This document shows positions 50,389 to 61,389 of a stretch of 64,000 nt of DNA, piece by piece. Both the position numbers and the translations under genes were made by a program. Within the stretch, counting starts at the first letter, position 1. The number at the start of each line of letters is the position of its first letter. The stretch is from Amblyomma americanum. Lineage: Eukaryota > Arthropoda > Arachnida > Ixodida > Ixodidae. The notes under the pieces are model-generated. The model ran no database searches. It was given only the letters and a program-made list of their open reading frames with translations, and was not told where the DNA came from. The stretch lies in the NCBI RefSeq assembly GCF_052857255.1, contig NW_027526670.1, forward strand, positions 96,898-160,897, given 5' to 3'.

Positions 50389-51670
50389 ACTCTTCGACGA
50401 CTTGTAAAATCGTTGCTCGTGAATCTTGATAGTTTCGATCTAAAACGATGTATTCCGTTGTTTTGAGCCGGAATACAAGTTTTCCCGCAGTTCTGAGAGA
50501 AAAATTTACCCCTTTCTCTCGTCTACTCTGCGACGACCTGTAAAATCGATGCTCGTGAATCTTGCTAGTTTCGATCTATAACGATATATCCCGTTGTTTT
50601 GAGCCGGAATACATGTTTTCGCGCAGTTCTGAGAGAAAAAGTTTACACCTTTCTCTCGTCTACTCTTCGACGACTTGTAAAATCGATGCTCGTGAATCTT
50701 GATAGTTTCGTTCTAAAACAATGTATCCCGTTGTTTTGAGACGGAATACAAGTCTTCGCGCAGTTCTGAGAGAAAAAGTTTACACCTGTCTCTCGTCTAC
50801 TCTTCGACGACTTGTAAAATCGATGCTCGTGAATCTTGCTAGTTTCGATCTAAAACGAAGTATTCCGTTGTTTTGAGCCGGAATACAAGTTTTCGCCCAG
50901 TTCTGAGAGAAAAAGTTTACACCGTTTTCTAGTCTACTCTTCGACGACTTGTAAAATCGATGCTCGTGAGTCTTGCTAGTTTCGATCTAAAACGATGTAT
51001 CCCGTTGTTTTGAGCCGAAATACAAGTTTTCTCGCAGTTCTGAGAGAAAAAGTTTACACGTTTCTGTCGTCTACTCTTCGACGACTTGTAAAATCGATGC
51101 ACGTGAATTTTGCTAGTTTCGATCTAAAACGATGTATCCCGTTGTTTTGAGCCGGAATACAAGTTTTCGCGCAGTTCTGAGAGAAAAAGTTTACACCTTT
51201 TTCTCGTCTACTCTTCGACGACTTGTAAAATCGATGCTCGTGAATTTTGCTTGTCTTGATCTAAAACGATGTATCCCGTTGTTTTGAGCCGCAATACATG
51301 TTTTTGCGCAGTTCTGAGAGAAAAAGTTTACACCTTTCTCTCGTTCTCTTCGACGACATGTAAAATCGATGCTCGTGAATCTTGCTAGTTTCGATCTAAA
51401 ACGATGTATCTCAATGATTTGAGCCGGAATACAAGTTTTCGCGCAGTTCTGAGAGAAAAAGTTTACACCTTTCTCTCGTCTACTCTTCGACGACTTGTTA
51501 AATCGATGCTCGTGAATTTTGCTACTTTCGATCTAAAACAATGTATCTCGTTGTTTTGAGCCGGAATACAATTTTTCGCGCAGTTCTGAGAGAAAAAGTT
51601 TACACCTTTCTCTCGTCTACTCTTCGACGACTTGTAAAATCGATGCTCGTGAATCTTGATAGTTTCGATC
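50389..51670. repeat. 45-monomer HOR, truncated third copy
   Basis: The cycle starts again with the same ACATGTTTTCGCG marker as copy 2 (50,610), so it descends from copy 2 or a sibling. One monomer is missing: after CGAAGTATTCCG (50,856) the sequence jumps within the shared CAAGTTTT stretch to the TTTTCGCCCAG copy, a clean unequal exchange inside homologous sequence. The copy stops at about 51,670, where TATTTCG and GCGCTGTTC monomers begin. Confidence 0.88.
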
Positions 51671-52134
51671 TAAAACGATGTATTTCGTTGTTTTGAGCCG
51701 GAATACAAGTTTTCGCGCTGTTCTGAGAGAAAAATTTACACCTTTCTCTCTTCTACTCTGCGACGACTTGTAAAATCGATGCTCGTGAATCTTGCTAGTT
51801 TCGATCTAAAACGATGTATCCCGTTGTTTTGAGCCGGAATACAAGTTTTCGCGCAGTTCTGAGAGAAAAAGTTTACACCTTTCTTTTGCCTACTCTTCGA
51901 CGACTTGTTGAAATGATGCTCGTGAATTTTGCTACTTTCGTTCTAAAACAATGCATCTCGTTGTTTTGAGCCGGAATACAATTTTTCGCGCAGTTCTGAG
52001 AGAAAAAGTTTACACCTTTCTCTCGTCTACTCTTCGACGACTTGTAAATCGATGCTCGTGAATCTAGATAGTTTCGCTCTAAATCAATGTATCCCGTTGT
52101 TTTGAGCCGGAATACAAGTTTGCGTGCAGTTCTG
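51671..52134. repeat. Junction between two HOR domains
   Basis: The monomers here (TATTTCGTTG, CTCTCTTCTACTC, CTTTCTTTTGCC, TTGTTGAAATGATG) match 60,156-60,510 and 62,617-62,970, not anything to the left. They form the left edge of the right-hand HOR domain. The GCGACGACCTG monomer, which recurs all the way from 355 to 50,530, is not seen beyond this point. Confidence 0.75.
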
Positions 52135-55100
52135 AGAGAAAAATTTACACCTTTCTCTCGTCTACTCTTCGACGACTTGTAAAATCGATGCTCGTGAATC
52201 TTGATAGTTTCGCTCTAAAACAATGTATCCCGTTGTTTTGAGCCGGAATACAAGTTTTCGCGCAGTTCTGAGAGAAAAAGTTTACACCTATCTCTCGTCT
52301 ACTCTTCGACGACTTGTAAAATCGATGCTCGTTAATTGTGCTAGTTTCGATCTAAAACGATGAGTCCCGTTGTTTTGAGCCGGAATACAAGTCTTCACGC
52401 AGTTCTGAGAGAAAACGTTTACACCTTTCTCTCGTCTACTCTTCGACAATTTGTAAAATCGATGCTCGTGAATCTTGCAAGTTTCGATCTAAAACGATGT
52501 ATCCCGTTGTTTTGAGCCGGAATACAAATTTTTGCGCAGTTCTAAGAGAAAAAGTTTACACCTTTCTCTCGTTCTCTTCAACGACATGTAAAATCGATGC
52601 TCGTGAATCTTGCTAGTTTCGATCTAAAGCGATATATCTCAATTATTTGAGCCGGAATACAAGTTTTCGCGCAGTTCTGAGAGAAAAAGTTTACACCTTT
52701 CTCTCGTCTACTCTTCGACGACTTGTTAAATCAATGCTCATGAATTTTGCTACTTTCGACCTAAAACGATGTGTCCCGTTGTTTTGAGCCGGAATACAAG
52801 TTTTCGCGCAGTTCTGAGAGAAAAAGTTTACAACTTTCTCTCGTCTACTCTTCGACGACTTTTAAAATTGATGCTCGTGAATTTTGCTAGTTTCGATCTA
52901 AAACGATGTATCCCGTTGTTTTGAGCTGGAATACAAATTTTCGCGCAGTTCTGAGAGAAAAAGTTTACACCTTTCTCTGGTCTACTCTTCGACGACTTGT
53001 AAAATCGATGCTCGTTAATCTTGCTAGTTTCGATCTAAAACGATGTATTCTGTTGTTTTGAGCCGGAATACAAGTTTTCGCGCAGTTCTGAGAGAAAAAT
53101 TTACACCTTTCTCTCGTCTACTCTTCGTCGACTTGTAAAATCGATGCTCGTTAATCTTGCTAGTTTCGATCTAAAACGATGTATCCCGTTGTTGTGAACC
53201 GGAATACAAGTTTTCGCGCAGTTCTGAGAGAAAAAGTTTACGCCTATCTCTCGTCTACTCTTCGACGACTTGTAAAATCGATGCTCGTTAATTGTGCTAG
53301 TTTCAATCTAAAACGATGTGTCCCGTTGTTTTGAGCCGGAATACAAGTTTTCGCGCAGTTCTGAGAGAAAAAGTTTACACCTTTCTCTCGTCTACTCTTC
53401 GTCGACTTGTAAAATCGATGCTCGTAAATCTTGCTAGTTTCGATCTAAAACGATGTATCCCGTTGTTTTGAGCCGGAATACAAGTCTTCACGCAGTTCTG
53501 AGAGAAAACGTTTACACCTTTCTCTCGTCTACTCTTCGACAACTTGTAAAATCGATGCTCGTGAATCTTGCTAGTTTCGATCTAAAACGATGTATCCCGT
53601 TGTTTTGAGCCGGAATACAAGTTTTCGCGCAGTTCTGAGAGAAAAAGTTTACACCTTTCTCTCGTCTACTCTTCGTCGACTTGTAAAATCGATGCTCGTA
53701 AATCTTGCTAGTTTCGATCTAAAACGATGTATCCCGTTGTTTTGAGCCGGAATACAAGTCTTCACGCAGTTCTGAGAGAAAACGTTTACACCTTTCTCTC
53801 GTCTACTCTTCGACAACTTGTAAAATCGATGCTCGTGAATCTTGCTAGTTTCGATCTAAAACGATGTATCCCGTTGTTTTGAGCCGGAATACAAATTTTT
53901 GCGCAGTTCTGAGAGAAAAAGTTTACACCTTTCTCTCGTCTACTCTTCGACGACTTGTTAAATCGATGCTCGTGAATCTTGCTAGTTTCGATCTAAAACG
54001 ATGTATCCCGTTGTTTTGAGCCGGAATACAAGTCTTCACGCAGTTCTGAGAGAAAACCTTTACACCTTTCTCTCGTCTACTCTTCGACAACTTGTAAAAT
54101 CGATGCTCGTGAATCTTGCTAGTTTCGATCTAAAACGATGTATCCCGTTGTTTTGAGCCGGAATACAAATTTTTGCGCAGTTCTGAGAGAAAAAGTTTAC
54201 ACCTTTCTCTCGTCTACTCTTCGACGACTTGTAAAATCGATGCCCGTTAATCGGGCTAGTTTCGATCTAAAACGATGTATCCCTTTGTTTTGAGCCAGAA
54301 TACAAGTTTTCGCGCAGTTCTGAGAGAAAAAGTTTACACCTTTTTCTCATCTACTCTTCGACGACTTTTAAAATCTATGCTCGTGAATCTTGCTAGTTTC
54401 GATCTAAAACGATGTATCCCGTTGTTTTGAGCCGGAATACAAGTTTTCGCGCAGTTCTGAAAGAAAAAGTTTACACCTTTCTCTCGTCTACTCTTCGACG
54501 ACTTGTAAAATCGATGCATGTGAATTTTGCTTGTCTTGATCTAAAACGATGTATCCCGTTGTTTTGAGCCGCAATACAAGTTTTCGCGCAGTTCTGAGAG
54601 AAAAAGTTTACACCTTTCTCTCGTCTACTCTTCGTCGACTTGTAAAATCGATGCTCGTAAATCTTGCTAGTTTCGATCTAAAACGATGTATCCCGTTGTT
54701 TTGAGCCGGAATACAAGTCTTCACGCAGTTCTGAGAGAAAACGTTTACACCTTTCTCTCGTCTACTCTTCGACAACTTGTAAAATCGATGCTCGTGAATC
54801 TTGCTAGTTTCGATCTAAAACGATGTATCCCGTTGTTTTGAGCCGGAATACAAGTTTTCGCGCAGTTCTGAGAGAAAAAGTTTACACCTTTCTCTCGTCT
54901 ACTCTTCGTCGACTTGTAAAATCGATGCTCGTAAATCTTGCTAGTTTCGATCTAAAACGATGTATCCCGTTGTTTTGAGCCGGAATACAAGTCTTCACGC
55001 AGTTCTGAGAAAAAACGTTTACACCTTTCTCTCGTCTACTCTTCGACAACTTGTAAAATCAATGCTCGTGAATCTTGCTAGTTTCGATCTAAAACGATGT

Positions 55101-55635
55101 ATCCCGTTGTTTTGAGCCGGAATACAAATTTTTGCGCAGTTCTGAGAGAAAAAGTTTACACCTTTTTCTCGTCTACTCTTCGACGACTTGTTAAATCGAT
55201 GCTCGTGAATTTTGCTACTATCGACCTAAAACGATGTATCCCGTTGTTTTGAGCCGGAATACAAGTTTTCGCGCAGTTCTGAGAGAAAAAGTTTACACCT
55301 TTCTCTCGTCTACTCTTCGACGACTTTTAAAATTGATGCTCGTGAATTTTGCTAGTTTCGATCTAAAACGATGTATCCCGTTGTTTTGAGCTGGAATACA
55401 AGTTTTCGCGCAGATCTTAGAGAAAAAGTTTACACCTTTCTCTCGTCTACTCTTCGACGACTTGTTAAATCGATGCTCGTGAGTTTTGCTACTTTCGATC
55501 TAAAACGATGTATCCCGTTGTTTTGAGCCGGAATACAATTTCTCGCGCAGTTCTGAGAGAAAAAGTTTACACCGTTCTCTCGTCTACTCTTCGGCGACTT
55601 GTAAAATCGATGCTCGTGAATCTTGATAGTTTCGA
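52135..55635. repeat. About 3.7-kb (28-monomer) HOR, copy 1
   Basis: Repeated at 55,830-59,468 at a shift of 3,695 bp, rising to 3,833 bp after about 56,930 where the later copy gained one monomer. Markers: CAGTTCTAAGAGAAAAAG (52,536), CTCGTTCTCTTCAACGACATG (52,568), CGATATATCTCAATTATTTG (52,630), CGTTGTTGTGAACCGG (53,189), CGATGCCCGTTAATCGGG (54,238), CTTTTTCTCATCTACTC (54,342), CAGATCTTAGAG (55,412). Confidence 0.85.
53300..55130. repeat. Dimeric sub-array inside the 28-monomer HOR
   Basis: Monomers with CTTCGTCGACTTG and CTCGTAAATC alternate with monomers carrying GTCTTCACGCAG and GACAACTTG. GTCTTCACGCAG occurs at about 53,483, 53,758, 54,031, 54,717 and 54,991; neighbouring spacings are 274-275 bp, which is two monomers. 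The same alternation is present in the duplicate at about 57.1-58.9 kb. Confidence 0.8.
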
Positions 55636-55829
55636 TCTAAAACGATGTATCCCGTTGTTTTGAGCTGGCATACAATTTTTCGCGCAGTTCTGAGAGAAAA
55701 CGTTTACACCTTTCTCTCGTCTACTCTTCGACGACTTGTAAAATCGATGCTCGTGAATCTTGATAGTTTCGATCTAAAACGATGTATTTCGTTGTTTTGA
55801 GCCGGAATACAAGTTTTCGCGCTGTTCTG

Positions 55830-58800
55830 AGAGAAAAATTTACACCTTTCTCTCGTCTACTCTTCGACGACTTGTAAAATCGATGCTCGTGAATCTTGAT
55901 AGTTTCGCTCTAAAACAATGTATCCCGTTGTTTTGAGCCGGAATACATGTTTTCGCGCAGTTCTGAGAGAAAAAGTTTACACCTATCTCTCGTCTACTCT
56001 TCGACGACTTGTAAAATCGATGCTCGTTAATTGTGCTAGTTTCGATCTAAAACGATGTGTCCCGTTGTTTTGAGCCGGAATACAAGTCTTCACGCAGTTC
56101 TGAGAGAAAACGTTTACACCTTTCTCTCGTCTACTCTTCGACAATTTGTAAAATCGATGCTCGTGAATCTTGCAAGTTTCGATCTAAAACGATGTATCCC
56201 GTTGTTTTGAGACGGAATACAAATTTTTGCGCAGTTCTAAGAGAAAAAGTTTACACCTTTCTCTCGTTCTCTTCAACGACATGTAAAATCGATGCTCGTG
56301 AATCTTGCTAGTTTCGATCTAAAGCGATATATCTCAATTATTTGAGCCGGAATACAAGTTTTCGCGCAGTTCTGAGAGAAAAAGTTTACACCTTTCTCTC
56401 GTCTACTCTTCGACGACTTGTTAAATCGATGCTCATGAATTTTGCTACTTTCGACCTAAAACGATGTATCCCGTTGTTTTGAGCCGGAATACAAGTTTTC
56501 GCGCAGTTCTGAGAGAAAAAAGTTTACAACTTTCTCTCGTCTACTCTTCGACGACTTTTAAAATTGATGCTCGTGAATTTTGCTAGTTTCGATCTAAAAC
56601 GATGTATCCCGTTGTTTTGAGCTGGAATACAAGTTTTCGCGCAGTTCTGAGAGAAAAAGTTTACACCTTTCTCTGGTCTACTCTTCGACGACTTGTAAAA
56701 TCGATGCTCGTTAATCTTGCTAGTTTCGATCTAAAACGATGTATTCCGTTGTTTTGAGCCGGAATACAAGTTTTCGCGCAGTTCTGAGAGAAAAATTTAC
56801 ACCTTTCTCTCGTCTACTCTTCGTCAACTTGTAAAATCGATGCTCGTTAATCTTGCTAGTTTCGATCTAAAACGATGTATCCCGTTGTTTTGAGCCGGAA
56901 TACAAGTTTTCGCGCAGTTCTGAGAGAAAAAGTTTACACCTTTCTGTCGTCTACTCTTCGACGACTTGTAAAATCGATGCTCATGAATCTTGATAGTTTC
57001 GCTCTAAAACAATGTATCCCGTTGTTGTGAACCGGAATACAAGTTTTCGCGCAGTTCTGAGAGAAAAAGTTTACGCCTATCTCTCGTCTACTCTTCGACG
57101 ACTTGTAAAATCGATGCTCGTTAATTGTGCTAGTTTCAATCTAAAACGATGTGTCCCGTTGTTTTGAGCCGGAATACAAGTTTTCGCGCAGTTCTGAGAG
57201 AAAAAGTTTACACCTTTCTCTCGTCTACTCTTCGTCGACTTGTAAAATCGATGCTCGTAAATCTTGCTAGTTTCGATCTAAAACGATGTATCCCGTTGTT
57301 TTGAGCCGGAATACAAGTCTTCACGCAGTTCTGAGAGAAAACGTTTACACCTTTCTCTCGTCTACTCTTCGACAACTTGTAAAATCGATGCTCGTGAATC
57401 TTGCTAGTTTCGATCTAAAACGATGTATCCCGTTGTTTTGAGCCGGAATACAAGTTTTCGCGCAGTTCTGAGAGAAAAAGTTTACACCTTTCTCTCGTCT
57501 ACTCTTCGTCGACTTGTAAAATCGATGCTCGTAAATCTTGCTAGTTTCGATCTAAAACGATGTATCCCGTTGTTTTGAGCCGGAATACAAGTCTTCACGC
57601 AGTTCTGAGAGAAAACGTTTACACCTTTTTCTCGTCTACTCTTCGACAACTTGTAAAATCGATGCTCGTGAATCTTGCTAGTTTCGATCTAAAACGATGT
57701 ATCCCGTTGTTTTGAGCCGGAATACAAATTTTTGCGCAGTTCTGAGAGAAAAAGTTTACACCTTTCTCTCGTCTACTCTTAGACGACTTGTTAAATCGAT
57801 GCTCGTGAATCTTGCTAGTTTCGATCTAAAACGATGTATCCCGTTGTTTTGAGCCGGAATACAAGTCTTCACGCAGTTCTGAGAGAAAACGTTTACACCT
57901 TTCTCTCGTCTACTCTTCGACAACTTGTAAAATCGATGCTCGTGAATCTTGCTAGTTTCGATCTAAAACGATGTATCCCGTTGTTTTGAGCCGGAATACA
58001 AATTTTTGCGCAGTTCTGAGAGAAAAAGTTTACACCTTTCTCTCGTCTACTCTTCGACGACTTGTAAAATCGATGCCCGTTAATCGGGCTAGTTTCGATC
58101 TAAAACGATGTATCCCTTTGTTTTGAGCCAGAATACAAGTTTTCGCGCAGTTCTGAGAGAAAAAGTTTACACCTTTTTCTCATCTACTCTTCGACGACTT
58201 TTAAAATCTATGCTCGTGAATCTTGCTAGTTTCGATCTAAAACGATGTATCCCGTTGTTTTGAGCCGGAATACAAGTTTTCGCGCAGTTCTGAAAGAAAA
58301 AGTTTACACCTTTCTCTCGTCTACTCTTCGACGACTTGTAAAATCGATGCATGTGAATTTTGCTTGTCTTGATCTAAAACGATGTATCCCGTTGTTTTGA
58401 GCCGCAATACAAGTTTTCGCGCAGTTCTGAGAGAAAAAGTTTACACCTTTCTCTCGTCTACTCTTCGTCGACTTGTAAAATCGATGCTCGTAAATCTTGC
58501 TAGTTTCGATCTAAAACGATGTATCCCGTTGTTTTGAGCCGGAATACAAGTCTTCACGCAGTTCTGAGAGAAAACGTTTACACCTTTCTCTCGTCTACTC
58601 TTCGACAACTTGTAAAATCGATGCTCGTGAATCTTGCTAGTTTCGATCTAAAACGATGTATCCCGTTGTTTTGAGCCGGAATACAAGTTTTCGCGCAGTT
58701 CTGAGAGAAAAAGTTTACACCTTTCTCTCGTCTACTCTTCGTCGACTTGTAAAATCGATGCTCGTAAATCTTGCTAGTTTCGATCTAAAACGATGTATCC

Positions 58801-59468
58801 CGTTGTTTTGAGCCGGAATACAAGTCTTCACGCAGTTCTGAGAGAAAACGTTTACACCTTTCTCTCGTCTACTCTTCGACAACTTGTAAAATCGATGCTC
58901 GTGAATCTTGCTAGTTTCGATCTAAAACGATGTATCCCGTTGTTTTGAGCCGGAATACAAATTTTTGCGCAGTTCTGAGAGAAAAAGTTTACACCTTTCT
59001 CTCGTCTACTCTTCGACGACTTGTTAAATCGATGCTCGTGAATTTTGCTACTTTCGACCTAAAACGATGTATCCCGTTGTTTTGAGCCGGAATACAAGTT
59101 TTCGCGCAGTTCTGAGAGAAAAAGTTTACACCTTTCTCTCGTCTACTCTTCGACGACTTTTAAAATTGATGCTCGTGAATTTTGCTAGTTTCGATCTAAA
59201 ACGATGTATCCCGTTGTTTTGAGCTGGAATACAAGTTTTCGCGCAGATCTTAGAGAAAAAGTTTACACCTTTCTCTCGTCTACTCTTCGACGACTTGTTA
59301 AATCGATGCTCGTGAGTTTTGCTACTTTCGATCTAAAACGATGTATCCCGTTGTTTTGAGCCGGAATACAATTTCTCGCGCAGTTCTGAGAGAAAAAGTT
59401 TACACCTTTCTCTCGTCTACTCTTCGGCGACTTGTAAAATCGATGCTCGTGAATCTTGATAGTTTCGA
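55830..59468. repeat. About 3.8-kb (28-monomer) HOR, copy 2
   Basis: Second copy of 52,135-55,635, with one extra GCTCATGAATC/CGCTCTAAAACAATG monomer near 56,930-57,010. Private changes include one extra A in the purine run at 56,515-56,521. The match ends at about 59,468, where TATGCCGTTG with CCGGCATAC appears instead of the CTGGCATACAATT copy. Confidence 0.85.
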
Positions 59469-61389
59469 TTTAAAACGATGTATGCCGTTGTTTTGAGCCG
59501 GCATACAAGTTTTCGCGCAGTTCTGAGAGAAAAATTTACACTTTTCTCTCGTCTACTCTGCGACGACATGTAAAATCGATGCTCGTTAATCTTGCTAGTT
59601 TCGATCTAAAACGATGTATCCCGTTGTTTTGAGCCGGAATACAAGTTTTCGCGCAGTTCTGAGAGAAAAAGTTTACACCTTTCTCTCGTCTACTCTTCGA
59701 CGACTTGTAAAGTCAGTGCTCGTGAATATTGATAGTTTCGCTCTAAAACAATGAATCCCGTTGTTTTGAGCCGGAATACGAGTTTTCGCGCAGTTCTGAG
59801 AGAAAAAGTTTACACCTTTCTTTCGTCTACTCTTCGACGACTTGTAAAATCGATGCTCGTGAATTTTGCTTGTCTTGATCTAAAACGATGTATATCGTTG
59901 TTTTGAGCCGCAGTACAAGTTTTCGCGCAGTTCTGAGAGAAAAAGTTTACACCTTTCTCTCGTCTACTCTTCGACGACTTGTAAAATTGATGCTCGTGAA
60001 TTTTGCTAGTTTCGATCTAAAACGATGTATCCCGTTGTTTTGAGCTGGCATACAATTTTTCGCGCAGTTCTGAGAGAAAAAGTTTTACACCTTTCTCTCG
60101 TCTACTCTTCGACGACTTGTAAAATCGATGCTCGTGAATCTTGATAGTTTCGATCTAAAACGATGTATTTCGTTGTTTTGAGCCGGAATACAAGTTTTCG
60201 CGCTGTTCTGAGAGAAAAATTTACACCTTTCTCTCTTCTACTCTGCGACGACTTGTAAAATCGATGCTCGTGAATCTTGCTAGTTTCGATCTAAAACGAT
60301 GTATCCCGTTGTTTTGAGCCGGAATACAAGTTTTCGCGCAGTTCTGAGAGAAAAAGTTTACACCTTTCTTTTGTCTACTCTTCGACGACTTGTTGAATTG
60401 ATGCTCGTGAATTTTGCTACTTTCGTTCTAAAACAATGCATCTCGTTGTTTTGAGCCGGAATACAATTTTTCGCGCAGTTCTGAGAGAAAAAGTTTACAC
60501 CTTTCTCTCGTCTACTCTTCGACAATTTGTAAAATCGATGCTCGTGAATCTTGCAAGTTTCGATCTAAAACGATGTATCCCGTTGTTTTGAGCCGGAATA
60601 CAAATTTTTGCGCAGTTCTAAGAGAAAAAGTTTACACCTTTCTCTCGTTCTCTTCAACGACATGTAAAATCGATGCTCGTGAATCTTGCTAGTTTCGATC
60701 TAAAGCGATATATCTCAATTATTTGAGCCGGAATACAAGTTTTCGCGCAGTTCTGAGAGAAAAAGTTTACACCTTTCTCTCGTCTACTCTTCGACGACTT
60801 GTTAAATCGATGCTCATGAATTTTGCTACTTTCGACCTAAAACGATGTATCCCGTTGTTTTGAGCCGGAATACAAGTTTTCGCGCAGTTCTGAGAGAAAA
60901 AGTTTACAACTTTCTCTCGTCTACTCTTCGACGACTTGTAAAATCGATGCTCGTTAATCTTGCTAGTTTCGATCTAAAACGATGTATTCCGTTGTTTTGA
61001 GCCGGAATACAAGTTTTCGCGCAGTTCTGAGAGAAAAATTTACACCTTTCTCTCGTCTACTCTTCGTCAACTTGTAAAATCGATGCTCGTTAATCTTGCT
61101 AGTTTCGATCTAAAACGATGTATCCCGTTGTTTTGAGCCGGAATACAAGTTTTCGCGCAGTTCTGAGAGAAAAAGTTTAAACCTTTCTGTCGTCTACTCT
61201 TCGACGACTTGTAAAATCGATGCTCATGAATCTTGATAGTTTCGCTCTAAAACAATGTATCCCGTTGTTGTGAACCGGAATACAAGTTTTCGCGCAGTTC
61301 TGAGAGAAAAAGTTTACGCCTATCTCTCGTCTACTCTTCGACGACTTGTAAAATCGATGCTCGTTAATTGTGCTAGTTTCAATCTAAAA
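58928..61389. repeat. 18-monomer HOR (2,462 bp), copy 1
   Basis: This unit abuts a second copy at 61,390. Markers: CGATTTAAAACGATGTATGCC (59,467 and 61,929), TGTAAAGTCAGTGCTCG (59,707), GAGCTGGCATAC (60,040), CTTTCTTTTGTC (60,366), CTCGTTCTCTTCAACG (60,642). Copy 1 has one extra T (AAGTTTTACACC at 60,080), so the later shift is 2,461 bp. It overlaps the end of the 28-monomer HOR, from which it was partly built. Confidence 0.88.
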
